A stretch of DNA of 7,935 bases from Methanosuratincolales archaeon. GTDB taxonomy: Archaea > Thermoproteota > Methanomethylicia > Methanomethylicales > Methanomethylicaceae. The DNA lies in assembly GCA_937930465.1 (NCBI GenBank), contig CALGKV010000101.1, positions 1 to 7,935 on the forward strand, read 5' to 3'. Shown piece by piece: positions 1 to 5,924 of this stretch. Position 1 is the first letter of the stretch. Each line of letters starts with the position of its first letter. The notes below the pieces were generated by a model. It was not told the DNA's origin and did no database searches. It saw only the letters and a list, made by a program, of their open reading frames with translations. The translations under genes and the position numbers were made by a program.

Positions 1-1482
1 GACGCAAACGCAAAGTTCGTGTACTACGCAGACGAGGCCGTGCCCATAGGTCCTGGCCCTGCAGCCCAGAGCTACCTAAAGATGGAAAAGATCATCGAGG
101 TCGCAAAGCAGACGGGTGCTGAGGGCATACACCCAGGATACGGCTTCCTGGCCCAGAACGCCAAGTTCGTCAGGATGTGCGAGGAGGCGGGCATCGAGTT
201 CATCGGTCCTAAGGCTAAGGCGCAGGAGCTCCTCGGCGACAAGCTCGGAGCCAGGAGGAGCATGGAGAAGGCGGGCATCCCTATCGTCCCGGGGGCACTG
301 GACGCAGTCCAGGACGACAAGGACGCGCTTGAGACTGCAGAGAAGGCGGGATACCCCGTGATGGTCAAGCCCGCGGGAGGCGGTGGAGGAATAGGGATGC
401 AAGTCTGCAGGTCCAAGGACGACCTGATCGAAGCGATCAAGAAGGCGCAGCGCCTCGCAGCTTCCGCTTTCTCGAGGCCAGAGGTCTACATAGAGAAGTA
501 CATCGAGAGGCCGAGGCACATCGAGATCCAGATACTCGCTGACAAGAAGGGCAACTGCATCTACTTGGGAGAGAGGGAGTGCTCGATCCAGAGGAGGCAC
601 CAGAAGCTCATCGAGGAGGCGCCATCCCCAGTAATGTACCTCGACCCGGACCTGAGAAGGAGGATGGGTGAGACCGCAGTAAAGGTCGCGAAGGTCGCAG
701 GGTACGAGAATGCTGGAACGTGCGAGTTCCTCTATTCCGACGTGACCAAGGACTTCTACTTCCTTGAGGTCAACAGCAGGCTCCAGGTCGAGCACCCCGT
801 CACAGAGCTCGTGACAGGCATCGACATCGTCAAGGAGCAGCTGAAGGTCGCGTCTGGCGACCCGCTGACCTACGGTCAGGATGACGTGAAAATAACAGGA
901 CACGCGATCGAGTGCCGGATCAACGCAGAGGACCCGATGAACAACTTTGTACCTTCGATCGGCCTGATATCCAACTACATCGAGCCGGGCGGTCCTGGGA
1001 TCAGGGTCGACGGTGGAATCTATGCGGGCTACACCATCCCGCCGTTCTATGACTCGCTCGCGGTCAAGTTGCTGACCTGGGGCAGGGACAGGATGGAGGC
1101 GATCATGAGGATGCGCCGCGCGCTCGACGAGTTCGTGATAGAGGGCATCCAGACTGTGATTCCGTTCCACAAGGTAATGATGAGGGACGAGGAGTTCATA
1201 GCCGGGCACCTGCACACCGAGCTGATCGCTGAGAGGAACATACTCGACAAGGTCAAGACCCAGGTCGACGCGGACAATGCCTGGAGGAAGAGCAAGGAGA
1301 ACGTGCTGGCGAAGCTTGCGGCTAAGCCTGCCGAGGCAGCTGCAGCGGCAGGGGCCCCGGTGACCGATAAGAAGACGGTGGCGCTCGCGGCCGCGATAGC
1401 CTCGTACATAAACAGCAAGCCGCAGAGGCAGCCGGTCACAAGCGGTTGGGTAATCTCCGGCAGAGTCAAGTCTGCCCGTTGA
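1..1482 (+). CDS. accC: Biotin carboxylase subunit of acetyl-/propionyl-CoA carboxylase (5' partial)
   Basis: ATP-dependent carboxylation of carrier-bound biotin with bicarbonate, the first half-reaction of an acyl-CoA carboxylase; cytoplasmic. The frame is open from base 1; matching HPGYGFL (codon 44) to E. coli AccC suggests about 35 N-terminal residues lie outside, so the full protein is near 528 residues. Visible motifs: ADEAVPIG, HPGYGFL, the ATP-grasp glycine loop KPAGGGGGIGM (Lys at 367-369), CSIQRRHQK, and EVNSRLQVEHPVTE with metal/catalytic Glu (766), Asn (772) and Arg (778), then GHAIECRINAEDP. The internal GTG at 19 is not the start. The glycine loop has Ile where E. coli has Arg. 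After the core come an Ala/Pro linker (about 1321-1362) and a tail, VALAAAIASYINSK then SGWVISGR, that is not part of a plain biotin carboxylase. It is followed 16 bases later by the biotin carrier gene. The family call is secure; acetyl- versus propionyl-CoA use is not set by this subunit. Confidence 0.95.
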   Translation, partial: DANAKFVYYADEAVPIGPGPAAQSYLKMEKIIEVAKQTGAEGIHPGYGFLAQNAKFVRMCEEAGIEFIGPKAKAQELLGDKLGARRSMEKAGIPIVPGALDAVQDDKDALETAEKAGYPVMVKPAGGGGGIGMQVCRSKDDLIEAIKKAQRLAASAFSRPEVYIEKYIERPRHIEIQILADKKGNCIYLGERECSIQRRHQKLIEEAPSPVMYLDPDLRRRMGETAVKVAKVAGYENAGTCEFLYSDVTKDFYFLEVNSRLQVEHPVTELVTGIDIVKEQLKVASGDPLTYGQDDVKITGHAIECRINAEDPMNNFVPSIGLISNYIEPGGPGIRVDGGIYAGYTIPPFYDSLAVKLLTWGRDRMEAIMRMRRALDEFVIEGIQTVIPFHKVMMRDEEFIAGHLHTELIAERNILDKVKTQVDADNAWRKSKENVLAKLAAKPAEAAAAAGAPVTDKKTVALAAAIASYINSKPQRQPVTSGWVISGRVKSAR

Positions 1483-1485
1483 GCT

Positions 1486-1491
1486 GAGGTG
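1486..1491 (+). promoter_or_regulatory. Ribosome binding site of the biotin carrier gene
   Basis: GAGGTG sits 7 bases before the ATG at 1499, just after the stop of the biotin carboxylase gene. It supports that start and translation from the shared operon message. Confidence 0.7.
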
Positions 1492-1498
1492 CTTTGAA

Positions 1499-1909
1499 AT
1501 GGCAAAGACAAGCAAGTTTCAACTGAGCATGGGAAATGTCCAGTACAGCGTGGATCTTACAGAAAGGGCGTACGGCCTTTACGACGTCAAGGTCAACGAC
1601 GAGCTCTTCAAGATCAATATCGCGGACCTGCTGTCCCCCTCCCTGCAGGCTTCTGGTCCAGCCGGAGCGGCTGGCGGTGCAGGCGGGGCTCCTGCGGCAG
1701 GCAACCTATGCGCAGCGATGCCTGGGACAGTGATGACAGTCAAGTGCAAGGTCGGGGATGCCGTTAAGCCAGGGGATGTGCTGCTGACGCTCGAGACCAT
1801 GAAGATGGAGAACCCCCTCAAGTCCAATAGGGAAGGCAAGGTTAAGGAGATCAAGGTGGCGCCCGGCAAGTTCGTCAATGTCGGGGACACTCTGATAGTG
1901 TTTGAGTAA
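1499..1909 (+). CDS. accB: Biotin carboxyl carrier protein (BCCP)
   Basis: A 136-residue carrier that swings biotin between the carboxylase and carboxyltransferase active sites. Residues 1-48 are a small N-terminal part (YDVKVNDELFKI region). Residues 51-68 are a flexible Ala/Gly/Pro linker, and 69-136 form the biotinyl/lipoyl domain. The biotinylation motif is ETMKMENP with the target Lys at residue 102 (codon 1802-1804), 34 residues before the C-terminus, which is the usual distance. The common motif is EAMKM, so Thr replaces Ala before MKM. The downstream half (GKVKEIKVAPGKFVNVGDTLIVFE) is typical of the fold. The gene lies between the carboxylase and carboxyltransferase genes and overlaps the latter by one base (TAATG). 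The expected modifying enzyme is the biotin ligase at 4880-5842. Short size and position in the operon rule out a fused long subunit. Confidence 0.95.
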   Translation: MAKTSKFQLSMGNVQYSVDLTERAYGLYDVKVNDELFKINIADLLSPSLQASGPAGAAGGAGGAPAAGNLCAAMPGTVMTVKCKVGDAVKPGDVLLTLETMKMENPLKSNREGKVKEIKVAPGKFVNVGDTLIVFE

Positions 1910-3498
1910 TGGAGGAGATTTTGTTGGCATTCCAAACATTGGCTGAAAAATTCAAGGAATTGGCAGATCTCAAGGAGAAAAAGCTGCAGGGTGGAGGGAA
2001 AGAGGCAATCGACAAGCAGCACACGGCCGGGAAGCTGACCGCTAGGGAGCGGATAGAGAAGCTCCTTGATCCGGGCAGCTTCGTCGAGGTGGACGAGTTC
2101 GTGGTCCACAGGTGCTACGACTTCGGGATGGAGAAGAAGAAGGCACTTGGCGATGCAGTCGTCACCGGATACGGCACGATCAACGGAAGGACTGTCTTTG
2201 TCTACTCCCAGGACTTCACATTTGTGGGCGGATCGCTCAGCGAGATGCAGGCCAAGAAGATCACGAAGATCCAGGACATGGCGCTCAAGGCAGGTTGCCC
2301 TGTTATCGGTCTGAACGACTCAGGCGGGGCAAGGATCCAGGAAGGCATCAACTCTCTAGCTGGATACGGCGAGATATTCTACAGGAATGTCATGGCCTCC
2401 GGAGTCATACCGCAGATCATTGCAATCATGGGACCATGCGCAGGAGGCGCGGTCTACTCGCCAGCACTTGCAGACTTCATTTACATGGTAAAGAAGACGA
2501 GCTACATGTTCATCACAGGACCCAAAGTTGTCAAGGCAGCAATTGGTGAGGATGTGACTTTCGAGGCCCTCGGAGGCGCTGAGGCGCACGCCAAGCTGAG
2601 CGGTGTCGCGACCATGGCATGCGAGAACGACGAGGACTGCATTAAGCAAATCAAGACGCTCCTGAGCTACCTCCCCTCCAACAACATGGACGACGCCCCG
2701 ATCGTCGAATGCGGAGACCCGCCGGACAGGATGGACGAGGCCCTCAACGAAGTCGTCCCAGCCGATCCTAAGAAGCCTTATGACGTGCACGACGTGATCA
2801 ACTACGTCTTCGACAAGGGATCATTCTATGAGCTCCAGCCCATGTACGCCCCCAACGCAGTGATCGGGTTCGCCAGGCTCAATGGGAAGAGCGTGGGCGT
2901 CATCGCGAACCAGCCGATGGTATACGCGGGCTGCCTTGACATTGACTCCTCAGACAAGATTGCACGCTTTGTCAGAACATGCGACGCATTCAATATACCG
3001 CTAGTGACATTCGTGGATGTGCCAGGATACCTCCCTGGTACTAAGCAGGAGCATGGCGGTGTCATCAGGCATGGCGCCAAGGTAATCTACGCATACTCTG
3101 AGGCCACTGTGCCGAAGCTGACTGTGATTATGCGCAAGAGCTACGGCGGAGGTTACATCGCAATGTGCAGCAGGCACTTGGGCGCAGACGTAGTCTTCGC
3201 TTGGCCCACTGCGGAGATCGCGGTGATGGGTCCGGAGGGCGCCGTGGAGATCATCCACAGGAACGAGCTCATGAAGGCAAAGACTCCGGAAGAGGTCAAG
3301 GAGATCACTAACAGGCTTGCAGCGGAGTACAGGAACAAGTTCGCAAACCCGTACATCGCTGCAAACATGGGCTATGTCGACGCGGTGATCCTGCCGAAGG
3401 AGACCCGGCCGATGCTCATCAAGGCGCTCGAAGCGCTATCCACGAAGAGAGACCTCCAGGCAAGGCCTCCAAAGAGGCACGGGAACATCCCCGTCTAA
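1909..3498 (+). CDS. pccB: Acyl-CoA carboxylase carboxyltransferase (PccB/MmdA family)
   Basis: Transfers the carboxyl group from carboxybiotin to acetyl- or propionyl-CoA, giving malonyl-CoA or methylmalonyl-CoA. At 529 residues it has the usual length with two crotonase-like halves. The N-half has HTAGKLTARERIEKLLD (38-54), FVGGSLSEMQAKKI (105-118), DSGGARIQEG (137-146) and the oxyanion-hole stretch GPCAGGAVYSPALADF (175-190). The C-half has DVPGYLPGTKQEHGGVIRHGAK (370-391), RKSYGGGYIAM (409-419) and WPTAEIAVMGPEGA. Residue 417 is Ile, the position known to set acyl-CoA specificity in Streptomyces enzymes (Ile in the broad AccB type, Asp in the propionyl type). This favours dual use, by inference. 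The start is uncertain: ATG 1909 overlaps the previous stop but has no ribosome site, while GGAGGAG at 1911-1917 points to TTG 1924 (protein five residues shorter). Methylmalonyl-CoA decarboxylase is an alternative, but no membrane beta subunit is seen here. Confidence 0.93.
   Translation: MEEILLAFQTLAEKFKELADLKEKKLQGGGKEAIDKQHTAGKLTARERIEKLLDPGSFVEVDEFVVHRCYDFGMEKKKALGDAVVTGYGTINGRTVFVYSQDFTFVGGSLSEMQAKKITKIQDMALKAGCPVIGLNDSGGARIQEGINSLAGYGEIFYRNVMASGVIPQIIAIMGPCAGGAVYSPALADFIYMVKKTSYMFITGPKVVKAAIGEDVTFEALGGAEAHAKLSGVATMACENDEDCIKQIKTLLSYLPSNNMDDAPIVECGDPPDRMDEALNEVVPADPKKPYDVHDVINYVFDKGSFYELQPMYAPNAVIGFARLNGKSVGVIANQPMVYAGCLDIDSSDKIARFVRTCDAFNIPLVTFVDVPGYLPGTKQEHGGVIRHGAKVIYAYSEATVPKLTVIMRKSYGGGYIAMCSRHLGADVVFAWPTAEIAVMGPEGAVEIIHRNELMKAKTPEEVKEITNRLAAEYRNKFANPYIAANMGYVDAVILPKETRPMLIKALEALSTKRDLQARPPKRHGNIPV
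1911..1917 (+). promoter_or_regulatory. Ribosome binding site inside the predicted start of the carboxyltransferase
   Basis: GGAGGAG lies just after the A of the ATG at 1909 and 6 bases before TTG 1924 (3 before TTG 1921). It cannot serve the ATG but is well placed for TTG 1924, giving a protein that begins MAFQTLAEKF. No purine-rich site precedes the ATG. Confidence 0.6.
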
Positions 3499-3517
3499 AT
3501 TTTTTATTTTTTGTTTC
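3499..3517 (+). terminator. T-rich archaeal-type terminator after the carboxylase operon
   Basis: Immediately after the TAA at 3496-3498 the + strand has six T, an A, six T, a G and three T (3500-3517). There is no clear hairpin in front. Archaeal RNA polymerase commonly stops at such U-rich stretches, so this probably ends the three-gene message and separates it from the CoA-transferase. Confidence 0.65.
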
Positions 3518-3544
3518 TGGCTGCTTATACTCGCCTTAACGGCT

Positions 3545-3588
3545 CCGCTCTCAATTTATATAATCCCCTTGCCGCTCTAAATTCATAT
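3545..3588 (+). repeat. Imperfect tandem direct repeat, two 17-base copies
   Basis: Copy 1 (3545-3561) is CCGCTCTCAATTTATAT and copy 2 (3572-3588) is CCGCTCTAAATTCATAT; 15 of 17 bases match and the copies begin 27 bases apart. Both end in an A/T-rich box. The pair lies 70-113 bases before the CoA-transferase start. It may be a duplicated promoter or regulator site, which is inference. Confidence 0.6.
3555..3563 (+). promoter_or_regulatory. TATA-like box upstream of the CoA-transferase
   Basis: TTTATATAA resembles an archaeal TATA box. Transcription would then start near 3585, leaving a leader of about 70 bases. A second weaker candidate, TTTTTAT at 3610-3616, would give a start near 3640, just before the ribosome site. 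The sequence does not decide between them. Confidence 0.45.
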
Positions 3589-3600
3589 GCCAAAAAACAG

Positions 3601-3610
3601 ATTGCGCAAT
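3601..3610. promoter_or_regulatory. Perfect 10-base palindrome, possible operator
   Basis: ATTGCGCAAT is its own reverse complement and touches the T-rich box at 3610-3616. It lies 48 bases before the CoA-transferase start. With no loop it would not fold as a hairpin, so a site for a dimeric DNA-binding protein is the likelier role. No regulator can be assigned. Confidence 0.35.
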
Positions 3611-3644
3611 TTTTATCTACTTGCTGCCGCCTCCCTACAACAGA

Positions 3645-3650
3645 AGGAGG
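3645..3650 (+). promoter_or_regulatory. Ribosome binding site of the CoA-transferase
   Basis: AGGAGG is 7 bases before GTG 3658. It fixes the start at GTG and shows that the open frame running back to 3511 through the T-tract and promoter gap is not translated as part of this protein. Confidence 0.85.
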
Positions 3651-3657
3651 AGCCATC

Positions 3658-4857
3658 GTGAAGAGACCACTAGAGGGAATAAGAGTTCTGAGTCTGACTG
3701 GCGCCCTGTTCGGCCCATACTGCGGTATGGTTCTGGCCGATCTAGGGGCAGAGGTAATAAAGGTAGAGAGACCGGTATACGGTGACATGAATAGGGAGTG
3801 GGGACCGTTCTTCCCCAATGTACAGGGTCCTGACAAGAGCGCTTACTTCGTGAGCATCCACAGGAACCACAAGGACATAACGCTTAACCTGAAGGATCCC
3901 AAGGGAAGGGAGATCCTGAAGGAGCTAGTCAAGCGGAGCGACGTCCTGATAGAGAACTTCAAGCCTGGAACACTCGACGAGTGGGGGCTCGGCTATGATG
4001 ACCTTAAGAAGGTTAACCCCAAGCTCATCTACGCCTGCGGCTCTGGCTTCGGGCATACAGGTCCGTACAGCAAGTGGCCGAGCTACGACATCATAGGGCA
4101 GGCAATGGGCGGGTTCATGGACATGAACGGATGGCCGGACAAGCCCCCAGCGCGTGCCGGCTCATCAATCGGCGACATTGTGTCAGGCATGTTCTTGGCG
4201 ATAGGCGTGCTAGCCGCGCTGAGGTACCGCGAGTGCACGGGCAAGGGACAGAAGGTGGACGTTGCCCAGGTCGACTCGATGGTCGCCGTCCTAGAGAATG
4301 CCGTGGTAAGGTACACTCTTGAGGGCAAGATCCCGACAAGGATCGGCTCAAAGCACCCGACGATTACCCCGTTTGACATCTTCCAGGCAAAGGACGGGTA
4401 TGTCGTGATCGCTGCAGGGAACGACGCAATATTCAAGAGGTTCTGCGCCGCGATAGGGAAACCGGAGTGGGCGACCGACCCGCGCTTCGACACCAACCCG
4501 CACAGGTGCGCGAATGAGCAAGCGCTGAAGCAGCTGATCGAGGAGTACACCAAGACGAGGACGAGATGGGAGGTCGCCAGGCTTTTGCTTGATAACGACG
4601 TGCCGTCTGCGCCTGTCTATAATGTTGGCGAGGCTGTCGACGATCCGCATGTCAATGCGAGGGAGATGATAATCGAGCTAGACCAGCCCCAGTACGGGAA
4701 GGTCAGGGTGGCTGGCTGCCCGATAAAGTTCTCCGAGTCCCCGATAAAGAGGTTTGATCCTGCGCCTCTGCTTGGACAGCACAACAAGGAGATCCTCTCC
4801 TGGCTCGGATACTCGGAGTCTGAAATAGAGGAGTTCAAGAAGAAAGGGATAATCTAA
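3658..4857 (+). CDS. Family III CoA-transferase (CaiB/BaiF family)
   Basis: A 399-residue enzyme that moves CoA between two carboxylic acids through an aspartyl-CoA anhydride intermediate. Length fits the family (about 400). The start is GTG 3658, with AGGAGG 7 bases before it and a typical family N-terminus (MKRPLEGIRVLSLTGALFGPY). Visible motifs: LADLGAEVIKVERP (26-39), NLKDPKGREI (77-86), the conserved NFKPGTLDEWGLGYD (100-114), GHTGPY (132-137; the family usually has GQTGPY) and RAGSSIGDIVSGMF (166-179). Asp173 aligns with the catalytic Asp169 of formyl-CoA transferase. The C-terminal part (VPSAPVYNVGEAVDDPHVNAREM, 315-337, and LGQHNKEIL) is also typical. The substrate cannot be read from sequence: the family includes formyl-CoA, carnitine, benzylsuccinate, succinyl-CoA:malate and mesaconyl transferases. 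Its neighbours, a carboxylase and a biotin ligase, hint at a dicarboxylate or propionate/methylmalonate pathway, which is inference. Confidence 0.92.
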   Translation: MKRPLEGIRVLSLTGALFGPYCGMVLADLGAEVIKVERPVYGDMNREWGPFFPNVQGPDKSAYFVSIHRNHKDITLNLKDPKGREILKELVKRSDVLIENFKPGTLDEWGLGYDDLKKVNPKLIYACGSGFGHTGPYSKWPSYDIIGQAMGGFMDMNGWPDKPPARAGSSIGDIVSGMFLAIGVLAALRYRECTGKGQKVDVAQVDSMVAVLENAVVRYTLEGKIPTRIGSKHPTITPFDIFQAKDGYVVIAAGNDAIFKRFCAAIGKPEWATDPRFDTNPHRCANEQALKQLIEEYTKTRTRWEVARLLLDNDVPSAPVYNVGEAVDDPHVNAREMIIELDQPQYGKVRVAGCPIKFSESPIKRFDPAPLLGQHNKEILSWLGYSESEIEEFKKKGII

Positions 4858-4871
4858 TCCCCCCATTTTTT
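4846..4871 (+). terminator. Weak hairpin plus T-run after the CoA-transferase
   Basis: GGGAT (4846-4850) and ATCCC (4857-4861) can pair around a 6-base loop that holds part of the stop codon. CCCA and six T (4866-4871) follow. This looks like a weak terminator 8 bases before the birA start, so birA may be partly uncoupled from the gene before it. The stem is only 5 pairs. Confidence 0.35.
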
Positions 4872-4879
4872 ATTGGCGA

Positions 4880-5842
4880 ATGCCCTTGAGTCCCTTGGAG
4901 AGGCTTCTGGCGGAGGGCAAGTTCTTCTCGGGCTCAGCGGTAGCTTCGCAGACAGGCGTTTCTAGGGCGGCTGTGTCGAAGCAGATTTCACGGCTCAGGA
5001 GCAAGGGGTACATCATAGAGTCCGTGAGGGGGAAGGGTTACAGGCTCCTTCCCAGGTTTGACGGACTGCTGCCCTTGGAGGTTCTAGCAAGGCTCAAGAC
5101 CCGTATGCTAGGCAGGAACCCTTTACTCTTGGAAGCCGTTGACTCGACGCAGACCTTCTTGAAAAGGCTTGCAGAGCAGGGTGCGCCGGAGGGCACGCTT
5201 GTTGTTGCCCTCGAGCAGAGGTCCGGGAAGGGCAGGGCATCCAGGAGGTGGTCATCGCCGCCCGGCGGCCTTTGGTTCAGCCTGCTGCTGCGACCATCCT
5301 TGCCGATGCACCAGGTTTCTCTTCTAACGCTGATGTTCGGCGTCGCGGTAGCCAGGACCCTGATGCTGCAGGGGGTGCCTGCGTCCCTGAAGTGGCCCAA
5401 CGATGTGCTAGCAAAGGGGAAGAAGGTATGCGGGATACTCTTGGAGGCGTCATCTGATCCTGAGAGAGTGGATTATGTAATCGCCGGCATCGGCCTAAAC
5501 GTTAACTTCTCCACCGCTGATCTCCCCGAGGGGGTCAGGGAATGCGCCGCCTCCACGCTGGATCTGTTGGGGAGGCGGCTTGACCGGGCAGAGCTCCTTG
5601 CAACGATCTTAATGCATGCCGAGGCTATGTACGAAAAGCTTCCATTGTCGATAGATGGAATACTTGATGACTGGCGCCTCTTGTCCTGCACGCTTGGGAT
5701 TCCGGTGACGATAAGCTCCTACGGCAGGACAGTTGAGGGGAGGGCCCTGGACATAGCCCCTGACGGGGCGCTCCTAGTCGAGACCGAAGGCGGTGTCGAG
5801 AGGATCTACTCTGGAGATGTGACCATGAAAAAGGCTCAGTGA
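4880..5842 (+). CDS. birA: Bifunctional biotin-[acyl-CoA carboxylase] ligase / biotin repressor BirA
   Basis: Activates biotin as biotinyl-5'-AMP and attaches it to the carrier Lys (residue 102 of the BCCP at 1499-1909). The 320 residues hold three parts. The first is an N-terminal winged helix-turn-helix (about 5-57; SGSAVASQTGVSRAAVSKQISRLRSKGY with the wing GKGYRLL). The second is the catalytic domain, with DSTQTFLK (88-95), the biotin/ATP loop GKGRASRRWSSP (116-127), KWPNDV (171-176), KVCGILLE (182-189) and GIGLNVN (203-209). The third is an SH3-like C-terminal domain (about 273-318). The helix-turn-helix marks it as group II, able to repress genes in bacterial relatives; its target here is unknown. 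It starts 22 bases after the CoA-transferase stop. ATG 4880 has no ribosome site; TTG 4886 or TTG 4895 are alternatives. It ends 82 bases from the convergent suf pair. Confidence 0.95.
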   Translation: MPLSPLERLLAEGKFFSGSAVASQTGVSRAAVSKQISRLRSKGYIIESVRGKGYRLLPRFDGLLPLEVLARLKTRMLGRNPLLLEAVDSTQTFLKRLAEQGAPEGTLVVALEQRSGKGRASRRWSSPPGGLWFSLLLRPSLPMHQVSLLTLMFGVAVARTLMLQGVPASLKWPNDVLAKGKKVCGILLEASSDPERVDYVIAGIGLNVNFSTADLPEGVRECAASTLDLLGRRLDRAELLATILMHAEAMYEKLPLSIDGILDDWRLLSCTLGIPVTISSYGRTVEGRALDIAPDGALLVETEGGVERIYSGDVTMKKAQ

Positions 5843-5867
5843 GAGTCCGAATTTGGTCATGCAATTC

Positions 5868-5904
5868 AAAAAAGCCAGCAGAAAAAGGCGGAACAAAAAG
5901 AAAA
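5868..5904 (-). terminator. T-tract cluster downstream of the suf pair
   Basis: On the - strand this gap holds runs of four, five, five and six T (complements of 5901-5904, 5895-5899, 5882-5886 and 5868-5873), beginning about 20 bases after the stop of the sufB-like gene. This fits U-tract termination of the suf message. No comparable T-run follows birA on the + strand within the gap. Confidence 0.6.
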
Positions 5905-5924
5905 TAGCGGACTGTGGTGGGCGC

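Noticed and set aside
76..1515. A 479-codon open frame on the - strand opposite the biotin carboxylase
   Set aside because: It is antisense to a clear enzyme, its translation is Leu/Arg/Asp-rich without recognisable motifs, and such long mirror frames are expected in GC-rich genes with biased third positions.
1660..1700. GGC/GCA-rich stretch in the BCCP gene as a DNA repeat
   Set aside because: It encodes the Ala/Gly/Pro linker usual in carrier proteins; no exact repeat unit is seen.
3511..3657. A 49-residue N-terminal extension of the CoA-transferase from TTG 3511
   Set aside because: It begins in the T-rich terminator, runs through the repeat and TATA-like boxes, and is not family-like; AGGAGG 7 bases before GTG 3658 marks the true start.
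5844..5913. Inverted repeat AGTCCG (5844-5849) / CGGACT (5908-5913) in the convergent gap
   Set aside because: Six-base arms 58 bases apart are within chance; the T-tracts explain termination better.
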